A stretch of DNA of 13,728 nucleotides from Planctomycetota bacterium (lineage in GTDB: Bacteria > Planctomycetota > Phycisphaerae > WQYP01). A program made the position numbers and the translations under genes. The notes below the pieces were generated by a model that searched no databases, was not told where the DNA came from, and saw only the letters and a list, made by a program, of their open reading frames with translations. This document shows positions 7,872 to 13,728 of the stretch, piece by piece. Where the stretch lies: positions 1 through 13,728 of the forward strand of contig JAJZOA010000231.1 of assembly GCA_021852225.1 (NCBI GenBank), read 5' to 3'. Each line of letters begins with the position of its first letter. The stretch's first letter is position 1.

Positions 7872-7890
7872 AAAACGGCTGCTTTCAGCC
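7872..7890 (-). terminator. Weak intrinsic terminator candidate after the beta-galactosidase gene
   Basis: On the minus strand a perfect 5-bp stem GGCTG/CAGCC (7890-7877) with a 4-base AAAG loop is followed by GTTTTC. It lies about 90 bases past the GH35 stop and just upstream of the promoter candidate for the synthase, which is a sensible place to separate the two transcripts. The stem is short and the T-run only four bases, so termination would be weak. Confidence 0.3.
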
Positions 7891-7979
7891 TGGAAACGCG
7901 CGGTTATCCGATTGAAATTCCGATGAACACGGCTGCCGAGATTACCGGATCACAAACGCTACCAGAAGGCCAGAGTCAA

Positions 7980-10900
7980 TTATTTTCGAGGTTTAAGCCA
8001 CCCCACCCATCGCGAAGCGGATTGTGATGGCCGCAGATAGACCTGGTCCGGCAGCCCCCCCATTTCATCCAGAATTGTCAGCGAATTGGTTCCGGATTTA
8101 AGCCAGCACGACGGGATATACAATCCTCGCCGACACTGCGGGTCCGGGTAACGCCCAAGGTTATGGCCGTTAATCCAAGCGTCACCGCCAAACAGATGTC
8201 CCCACGAAACACGGTAAACGAGATGGGCACGCAGACCAGTTGTTCCGGCCTTTATTTTAGGCATGCGGAAATGAGCCTGATACATGCAGGGAACACCGGG
8301 GGCATGGCCCCCCAGCGGACGCCAGTGTGTTGCCCAATTGCCCAGACCGCCGCGCATTCGCCAGGGGGTCAATGGCCGCGATCCGACTCCGGCCAGCGGC
8401 TGGTCAGTATGCAGAACCACCTTTGCCATAAGGCCGCCGGCTCCGGATGTGTTTTGCACCAGCACGTCAAAGCTGTTGGCGCCGTTATGACGGGCCGTGG
8501 CCAGCGACACCGTAAACGGTCGCCCCCAGCCGCGATGTGAGCCGATTAATTTACCATTTAGATATATCCATCCATTGTCGTCCACATCATCAAACTTGGC
8601 CGAAGCCAGATATCCGGCTGGAATCGCTGGCAGGCGGGTATGAAACCACGCAAAGCCCGGCTGGCCGTCAAATGCGTCTTGACCGACGACCGCCGGCTTC
8701 CAATGGCCCCCGCGGTGGTTGCGGGCAATCATGGCCTTGCCGGCTTTCAACGAAGCAACCGGCTTCATGCGCCAATGCGACAGAACGGTCGATTCGGCGG
8801 TTTTATAAAGGTTGACCGTTCCCCATAACCCCATGCGGTCTTTATCACGTATGGGGCCGATATAGGCAAACAATTTATTGCGGCCATTGTTCACAGTAAA
8901 AATGGCCAGCGTATTTTTTCCGGGTATCAGGTGAACCCGCGGATTAATTGGCGCGGTACCCTGCCCGACAAGTTGCCCATTCAAAAATACCGCGGCCCAA
9001 TCCGCGAAATGGGAGAGCGGAAGCACCGCTTTCTGCGGCGGGCCAGACCAGTTAAATGCGCAGCGATACCACGTGTACGCCCCCGGATAGCCATGGTCAA
9101 ACCCCATTTGCCGCGGGCGGCGAGTCTTGACCCAGGCAGCGTCGCTGTAGGTTGCCGCCGCGGGTGCAACAAGCGTGTGCATTTGCCAATGCGTGAAATG
9201 TATCGCTGGAATTTGCCCCGCACTGCCGGGCGGATTCCCTTCCAATACAGCCGGTTCGGCTGATGCACCGTAAACCACCGCGATATTGGGTGCCTTGCGA
9301 TCAAACTGCTGTATCCGCAAAGCCATGGCACCGGACCGCGTGGCGATTCGGTCCACATAAGTCGGGCCAATCACAATCTGCTTTAACCCATGGTATCCCG
9401 CCAGCCAGGTGACATGCTCCTGCCGGTAAGATTCACAAAAAATCCGCAGCGTGTGCGCGCCTATTTTGATTGTGCGTTGAAATGGCTCATCCGCCATAAT
9501 GGAGGTGTAACGCTGGTGAGACATGAGTTGCGCGAATGACACATTAAAATCCAGCAGACCCGCCGCTTTGTTCTTCCAGCTAAAGCCACGCGGCAGCGCG
9601 CCAACCGTGTCTGGCGAACCAACCTTAAATTCAATATTTCCTTCGCCCGCGCCATAAAGAATGACCGTCAGAAATTTACCCTGTTTAACCACACTTAAAA
9701 TCCGCGATCTTGACTGCTGAATGCTCACCCATTTGCTGATGGCAAAATGGCGCACCAATGGCACGAATTCTGCCGGGTGAAGGTGTAATACGCCCCCGCC
9801 TTTTAAATGCGCGGCAGCCGCGACATTCCCAGTATTGGCCAAAAACACCAGCGTGCCTTGGGGGCTTTTGCGGGCGTATACCTGAATGGACCTGCCGGTG
9901 GCAAAGTCCGCATATTGCGCGGTGGCATTGTCACTGTCGGCAAGAACCGCCTGAAATGAACGGGCAAAATAATTGATGCGCTTATAACGGTAATACAACG
10001 GTCGCAAATCACCCAATTGACCGATGCCGGCGGCGTAGTCATAGGAAGCCCGCATTTCATCGTTGTTCCAATGCCCAAAATTCGTACTGCCCACGAGCAT
10101 ATAAAGATTCAGGCCATTGCCGCCAAAGGCTTCGTTATGCCAGAGGGCGTCTTCGGTGAATCTGAATTTCCCGGGATTCATTCTGCCGTATAAGTTGTAC
10201 CAGCCGGTCCAGGTTTCAGTGGAATACCAAGGGGACGTTCGGCCGCGGCTGCTCCAGGGTTTATTGCCGGCGGGATCTGAACCATGATGCAGCCCGCTGA
10301 AAAAAATGGGAACCTGAATCCCCAGCCGCCGGGTCATGTTGTACATGTGCCTGAAATAGGCATTAGGCATATCGGTGCCCCAGCCCTGTGGATCCTCATT
10401 TTCCATTTGCACCAGAATGACATTTCCGCCATGGTTGATCTGATTTTCAGCCACAATGGGTATCAGCCGCTTCCAGAATTTATCCAGAGCGTGAATAAAC
10501 GCCGGATCATCGGCGCGCACCTGGAGGCCGGGAATAAATCTTAAAAACACGGGATAGCCGCCCGAGTCCCATTCGGCACAGTCATATGGCCCCATACGCA
10601 CAGTGGCGTAAAGCCCAACGCTTCTGGCGAGTTTAAGAAATGCGTCCAGATCCGCTCGGCCGGTAAAGCGGAATTGCCCCGGCCGCGGTTCCTGGTAATT
10701 CCAGAATACGTAGGTCTGCACAGTGTTGAAACCGGCCCGTTTCATTTTTTCCAGCCGGTCGCGCCACAAGGCGCGTGGCACACGGGCATAATGGAAGCTG
10801 CCGGAACGCACATACGTGCGTTTGCCGTTAATAATGAATCCACGGCCATCAAAATGAATAAAAGACGCCGCTGCGGTCCGAGGCGGGAAAATATCGTCAT

Positions 10901-10997
10901 TGGCTCGCGCCGCGACACATGTCACTGAAAAAAGTGCCGCCAGCGAGAGAGCCGCCATCCAAAAAGCTACTCCGCGGCAAACCGTACGAACCATCAT
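7980..10997 (-). CDS. Secreted glycoside hydrolase family 35 beta-galactosidase, multi-domain
   Basis: This is a retaining exo-acting beta-galactosidase (GH35 also contains exo-beta-glucosaminidases) that removes terminal beta-D-galactose from oligo- or polysaccharides. An N-terminal hydrophobic segment ending in AARA (cleavage after about residue 32) predicts export to the periplasm or outside. The TIM barrel (about 45-350) shows RSGSFHYARVP, LEKMKRAGFNTVQTYVFWN and GPYDCAEWDSGGYP. The acid/base is E201 in QMENED (family usually ENEYG; D replaces Y here). The nucleophile is E261 in STETWTGW. The rest holds several beta-sandwich modules: AAVFLNGQLVG (about 668-678), GWIYLNGKLIG (about 809-819) and the C-terminal DAWINGHNLGRYPDP (about 939-953) are the substrate-side jelly-roll signatures. 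The length of 1005 residues is long for the family. I chose ATG 10997 because GGAG (11007-11004) lies six bases upstream. An in-frame TTG at 11009 overlaps that site and is unlikely. It lies 95 bases after uxaE. Confidence 0.94.
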   Translation of the reverse strand: MMVRTVCRGVAFWMAALSLAALFSVTCVAARANDDIFPPRTAAASFIHFDGRGFIINGKRTYVRSGSFHYARVPRALWRDRLEKMKRAGFNTVQTYVFWNYQEPRPGQFRFTGRADLDAFLKLARSVGLYATVRMGPYDCAEWDSGGYPVFLRFIPGLQVRADDPAFIHALDKFWKRLIPIVAENQINHGGNVILVQMENEDPQGWGTDMPNAYFRHMYNMTRRLGIQVPIFFSGLHHGSDPAGNKPWSSRGRTSPWYSTETWTGWYNLYGRMNPGKFRFTEDALWHNEAFGGNGLNLYMLVGSTNFGHWNNDEMRASYDYAAGIGQLGDLRPLYYRYKRINYFARSFQAVLADSDNATAQYADFATGRSIQVYARKSPQGTLVFLANTGNVAAAAHLKGGGVLHLHPAEFVPLVRHFAISKWVSIQQSRSRILSVVKQGKFLTVILYGAGEGNIEFKVGSPDTVGALPRGFSWKNKAAGLLDFNVSFAQLMSHQRYTSIMADEPFQRTIKIGAHTLRIFCESYRQEHVTWLAGYHGLKQIVIGPTYVDRIATRSGAMALRIQQFDRKAPNIAVVYGASAEPAVLEGNPPGSAGQIPAIHFTHWQMHTLVAPAAATYSDAAWVKTRRPRQMGFDHGYPGAYTWYRCAFNWSGPPQKAVLPLSHFADWAAVFLNGQLVGQGTAPINPRVHLIPGKNTLAIFTVNNGRNKLFAYIGPIRDKDRMGLWGTVNLYKTAESTVLSHWRMKPVASLKAGKAMIARNHRGGHWKPAVVGQDAFDGQPGFAWFHTRLPAIPAGYLASAKFDDVDDNGWIYLNGKLIGSHRGWGRPFTVSLATARHNGANSFDVLVQNTSGAGGLMAKVVLHTDQPLAGVGSRPLTPWRMRGGLGNWATHWRPLGGHAPGVPCMYQAHFRMPKIKAGTTGLRAHLVYRVSWGHLFGGDAWINGHNLGRYPDPQCRRGLYIPSCWLKSGTNSLTILDEMGGLPDQVYLRPSQSASRWVGWLKPRK

Positions 10998-11092
10998 TGT
11001 GAACTCCAATTTGAATCACCATCCTGGGGGTAAACAGTACGCGGAGGAAAATGACAGATCGGAAACTGTTCGCTCCGCCGTCATCGCCGAAA

Positions 11093-12340
11093 TCATATTT
11101 TGAATATTTTCTCGAGATGCCGGTGAAGAATATTTTCCTTCACCCCGTTGGCGATAACCGGCGCAAATTCATCCAAGGCGGACAGATATTCCGCCTCCAT
11201 CTGTGCGGCGACCTTGAATCCAACATGCACAAGCTGACGCATATTCGGATTGTAGTGCGGACACGCCGGGTCATGACGAAGCGCCTGGGCAAATTCCGGA
11301 CCGCTCCAGTTTCGGACCTGTTCAACGGTCGGCAAAAGGGTTCGATCAATGCTAATGACCGTGGCATATGGCGCGCAGAGTTCATCCATTCGCCCCAGAG
11401 CCGATATATAAATACCGCGGGCTATTTCCAGTCCGCGGCCGCCGGCCATTGCCAGTCCAATCACTTCCTCCAGCCATGTGGTACCGGCGGTCTTTACGTG
11501 CAGTCCCGCTCCGGTGTCCCGAATGGCGCGGCGTATAGGCTCATAAATATCGAATTTATCACTGCCGGAATGCACGCTTAACTTAAGGTTACGCGGCAGG
11601 CCAAACTTGCCAACGGCAAAGGCAATCACCGCAAGATCATCCCGAAATTCCTTTTCAAACTGCCGCACGTCTCCCTGATAATTCACCCCCTTGTTAAAGC
11701 GGCCGGTGAATTTTGGCGCTATGGTCTGAATTGGAATTTTTTCCCAGGCAATCGCGGCCAGAATCAGCAGAAGTTCCGGAGGTGCCTGCGGAGAATCGGT
11801 TTCATCCATTGAAATTTCCGGGATGAAATTTTCGCCGCGCTGAATCCGAATATGCCGGTAAACGCGCCCCGCCTCTTTAACGGCCCCCAGAAACGTCGCG
11901 CCAACGCGACGAATGTCCGCATCGGTAATTGTCATTGCATGGGACAGCCCGGGCAGTTCCAGCCTGCCGGCCAGCGACTGAGCCTGTTTCACAAATTCAG
12001 CCAGTTCGCCATCGGACGCCGGTTTGCCAATCAGATCGGCGACATCAATAGTAAAAAAATCACTGCAGGCAATGAACCGATCGACAGTTTTGATGTTGAT
12101 ATGGTCGGCATCCACATGGTACGGACCGCTCCATCCCAGAGCCTTGACCGCGGCATCCGCTTCAGCCCGCACTGAAGATGGCTCTGTGTGAACAATGGTG
12201 TGCTCACGGTTGGATTTATTCCAGACCGGGGTCAGGGTAATGCCGGTTGATTTTTTAAAATCAATGAAGGCTTGCAGTTGAGCCTGTCCCTGGCGGCCAA
12301 AGCGGTCTCCGATACCGCAACTGAACTTTGCGAGTTCCAT
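11093..12340 (-). CDS. uxaE: Tagaturonate/fructuronate epimerase family protein (UxaE-like)
   Basis: It resembles UxaE, the cytosolic epimerase first described in Thermotoga maritima that interconverts D-tagaturonate and D-fructuronate and so replaces the UxaB/UxaA branch of hexuronate catabolism. The 415-residue protein carries the family blocks I recognise: GIGDRF (9-14), PVWNKSNREHTI (38-49), ALGWSGPYHVDADHI (67-81), DFFTIDVAD (94-102), SMDET (177-181) and LSVHSGSDKF (254-263). The His/Asp/Glu residues in these blocks are likely metal or substrate ligands, by inference. There is no signal peptide. ATG 12340 has AGGA (12351-12348) seven bases upstream. The gene follows the dehydrogenase after 88 bases and precedes the secreted beta-galactosidase, placing it in a sugar-acid module. 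Family assignment is from memory of conserved motifs. The exact substrate, tagaturonate or another ketouronate, is not settled by sequence. Confidence 0.88.
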   Translation of the reverse strand: MELAKFSCGIGDRFGRQGQAQLQAFIDFKKSTGITLTPVWNKSNREHTIVHTEPSSVRAEADAAVKALGWSGPYHVDADHINIKTVDRFIACSDFFTIDVADLIGKPASDGELAEFVKQAQSLAGRLELPGLSHAMTITDADIRRVGATFLGAVKEAGRVYRHIRIQRGENFIPEISMDETDSPQAPPELLLILAAIAWEKIPIQTIAPKFTGRFNKGVNYQGDVRQFEKEFRDDLAVIAFAVGKFGLPRNLKLSVHSGSDKFDIYEPIRRAIRDTGAGLHVKTAGTTWLEEVIGLAMAGGRGLEIARGIYISALGRMDELCAPYATVISIDRTLLPTVEQVRNWSGPEFAQALRHDPACPHYNPNMRQLVHVGFKVAAQMEAEYLSALDEFAPVIANGVKENILHRHLEKIFKI

Positions 12341-12428
12341 GACATTTTCCTTTCCGAACTTTTTACTTCACATTTAACGCGCAAGCGGCGCAGGCACGAA
12401 GGAGCGGCCCGTTAAGTCGCCATCCGTC
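12341..12428. other. Short spacer between the dehydrogenase gene and uxaE
   Basis: No convincing terminator, promoter or hairpin with a T-run is visible in these 88 bases. Only the uxaE ribosome binding site near 12348-12351 stands out. This supports co-transcription of the two genes. Confidence 0.4.
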
Positions 12429-13457
12429 TTACACGCTTACCACAGCCTTGATCACTCCTGCCGCGGGCTCCAGCCATTGCGGCATTTTTTCAGGAATATC
12501 CCAAAGCGACGCCCGATGCGTAATCCATGGACGGGTATCGACCACGCCGCGTTCCACCAGATCAATAATTCTGGTGAAATCCGCGCCGATGGCATTTCGG
12601 CTGCCAAGAAGCGTCAATTCCCGCCGGTGAAATTCCGGATCGGCAAATGTCACATCTCCGCGAAACAGGCCTACAAACACCAATTTGCCGCCACTGGCCG
12701 CCAGATTAAACGCCCCCATCATGGAAGCGGCATTTCCGGTGGCATCAAACACAACCGTCGGCATGTCACCATTGGTGATGCTGGAAACTTCGGCAGCCGC
12801 CTGTTCACCAGCCAGAACGGCCGCATCGACGCCCAATTGCGTTCTGCAGAAATCCAGACGCGCCGGGTTGATGTCCAGTGCGATTACCCTGGCGCCGGCG
12901 GCGCGCGCAAACTGCATGACGCCAAGACCAATCGGACCAGCGCCGATAACCAGCGCCCATTCGTCGGAGGTCACCTGAGCGCGGTTCACTGCGTGGGCCC
13001 CTATGCCGAGTGTTTCCACCAGAGACAATTGTTCAAAAGACAATTTCGCCGAGACATGCAGTTTTTCCTGCGGCAGAATCAGGTATTCACAAAAACCGCC
13101 ATCCACATGCACACCCAGCACCGCAAGTTTTACACAGCAGTTCGATTTTCCGCGGCGACAGGCAATGCATTGCCCGCAATTCAGGTAGGGTTCCACGGCA
13201 CAGCGGTCGCCGATCTTAACGCGGTTAACACCGTCTCCGAGGGCCATCACTTCCACACCAAGTTCATGACCCAACACGCGGGGGTAGGAAAAGAAAGGCT
13301 GTTTGCCGCGATAGGCGTGCATATCGGTTCCGCAGATTCCGATGGTGGCCACGCGAACCAGCACCTGACCGGCCGCGGGGGCGGCCGGCTTTTCAGATTG
13401 ACTAATCCTGAATTGACCCGGTTGGGAAAGGACCACTATTTTCATATTGAGGCTCAT
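12429..13457 (-). CDS. Zinc-dependent medium-chain alcohol dehydrogenase, polyol/sugar-acid type (LgoD/YjjN-like)
   Basis: This is an MDR-superfamily NAD(P)-dependent dehydrogenase that oxidises a secondary hydroxyl of a polyol or sugar acid. With 342 residues it is full length. Catalytic zinc ligands are C42 (GICGTD), H64 and E65 (LGHELG) and E148. The structural zinc lobe has C94, C97, C100 and C108 (NCGQCIACRRGKSNCC). The Rossmann turn is GAGPIG (172-177), and the strand after it ends in an aspartate (VIALDIN), which favours NAD over NADP. The best guess, from the uxaE neighbour, is oxidation of L-galactonate to D-tagaturonate as in E. coli LgoD, but sorbitol- or threonine-dehydrogenase-like activities fit the motifs equally. 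I set the start at ATG 13457 (MSLNMKIVV), with GGA and an A-run about eight bases upstream, or possibly the ATG at 13445. The frame stays open upstream to 13661, but that part overlaps the preceding gene and has no family similarity. The gap to the aldo/keto reductase stop is 43 bases. Confidence 0.92.
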   Translation of the reverse strand: MSLNMKIVVLSQPGQFRISQSEKPAAPAAGQVLVRVATIGICGTDMHAYRGKQPFFSYPRVLGHELGVEVMALGDGVNRVKIGDRCAVEPYLNCGQCIACRRGKSNCCVKLAVLGVHVDGGFCEYLILPQEKLHVSAKLSFEQLSLVETLGIGAHAVNRAQVTSDEWALVIGAGPIGLGVMQFARAAGARVIALDINPARLDFCRTQLGVDAAVLAGEQAAAEVSSITNGDMPTVVFDATGNAASMMGAFNLAASGGKLVFVGLFRGDVTFADPEFHRRELTLLGSRNAIGADFTRIIDLVERGVVDTRPWITHRASLWDIPEKMPQWLEPAAGVIKAVVSV

Positions 13458-13500
13458 CGAATTTTTCCAGAAGTTCTGACAATTTAAAATATCGGCTGAT

Positions 13501-13728
13501 TCAGTTGTATTCAGGCTTGCCGCTGGTCCATATTTTATTGTGCACCGGCTTAAGTATTTCCAGTACTTCAGAAAGAAGTGCCGCGTCGGGCTTTTCGCCG
13601 CACCATTTGATATTTTCCCGCATGTTGGCACTGCTGGCGGACCCGACCACCGTGCAGGCAATATCCGGATTCATAATGGCCATTTGCACCGCCAGCCGGG
13701 CAATATCCGCCCCTCTGGAACGGCAATG
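13501..13728 (-). CDS. Aldo/keto reductase, C-terminal end only (aldose/L-fucose dehydrogenase-like)
   Basis: The frame is open from the window edge to a TGA at 13501 and gives about 75 residues, so the 5' end lies outside. The visible part, CRSRGADIARLAVQMA, then NPDIACTVVGSASSANMRENIKW, is the last barrel helices of an aldo/keto reductase, with the VVGSAS segment that contacts the cofactor phosphate. The wording CRxRGxDIAxLALQ is one I associate with the AKR group that oxidises L-fucose, L-galactose or D-threo-aldoses to lactones. The catalytic Tyr/Lys/His are not in this fragment, so activity and subgroup cannot be confirmed. An in-frame GTG at 13689 is only an internal codon. It is the upstream member of the minus-strand sugar cluster, 43 bases before the dehydrogenase. 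Confidence 0.82.
   Translation of the reverse strand, partial: HCRSRGADIARLAVQMAIMNPDIACTVVGSASSANMRENIKWCGEKPDAALLSEVLEILKPVHNKIWTSGKPEYN

Noticed and set aside
10998..11009. TTG start at 11009 for the GH35 protein
   Set aside because: The TTG overlaps the GGAG that is well placed for ATG 10997, and signal peptides normally begin at the MMVRT basic segment.
11010..11092. Loose dyad GCGGAG/CTCCGC in the uxaE-GH35 spacer as an operator or terminator
   Set aside because: The arms are six bases with a loop of over 20 bases and no T-run, within what chance gives in GC-rich DNA.
12477..13487. 336-codon open frame on the plus strand, opposite the alcohol dehydrogenase gene
   Set aside because: The minus strand carries all zinc and cofactor motifs of a real dehydrogenase. 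The plus-strand product is His/Arg-rich with no family resemblance and arises from the low stop frequency opposite GC-rich codons.
13458..13661. Longer N-terminus of the alcohol dehydrogenase starting at 13661
   Set aside because: The extra 68 residues overlap the aldo/keto reductase gene in another frame and show no MDR similarity. The family normally begins right at the MKIVV strand.

Overview
The window reads as ordinary, gene-dense bacterial chromosome of moderately high GC. Eight protein genes are supported: seven complete and one cut by the right edge. I see no rRNA, tRNA, CRISPR array, transposase or phage gene. The best guess for the host is a Gram-negative member of the Planctomycetota (Phycisphaerae-like) or a PVC relative. 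The reasons are an RND pump with a lipoprotein adaptor, a eukaryote-like GT3 glycogen synthase, a UxaE-type epimerase next to a secreted GH35 glycosidase, and a GC-rich multi-hairpin intergenic repeat of a kind common in those genomes. This is inference from gene content only.

Left part, plus strand (1-5511): a 353-base leader carries a 20-bp dyad, a weak promoter candidate and three back-to-back hairpins. It is followed by a two-gene RND efflux operon, with the lipoprotein adaptor (354-1619) and the inner-membrane pump (1616-4765) overlapping by ATGA. No outer-membrane channel gene is present. deoC (4801-5511), deoxyribose-phosphate aldolase, follows 35 bases later on the same strand.

Right part, minus strand (13728 down to 5615), read in transcription order: the C-terminal end of an aldo/keto reductase (13728-13501), a zinc-dependent alcohol dehydrogenase (13457-12429), a tagaturonate epimerase UxaE (12340-11093), a secreted GH35 beta-galactosidase (10997-7980), and a GT3 glycogen synthase (7786-5615). 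The first four have gaps under 100 bases and probably form a sugar-catabolic operon. The synthase follows after 193 bases with its own candidate promoter. The synthase and deoC converge across about 100 bases.

The most interesting reading concerns the four catabolic genes. An aldose dehydrogenase of the AKR type, an LgoD-like MDR dehydrogenase and a tagaturonate epimerase could form an oxidative route from L-galactose (L-galactonolactone, L-galactonate, D-tagaturonate, D-fructuronate). The secreted beta-galactosidase would open galactose-containing polymers that carry L-galactose, such as red-algal galactans. This is a hypothesis, and a hexuronate (pectin) route is the main alternative. The second notable item is the GT3 synthase. 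It keeps all six arginines of the glucose-6-phosphate-sensing helix of eukaryotic glycogen synthase, lacks the phosphorylated C-terminal tail, and has a 130-residue disordered N-terminal extension.
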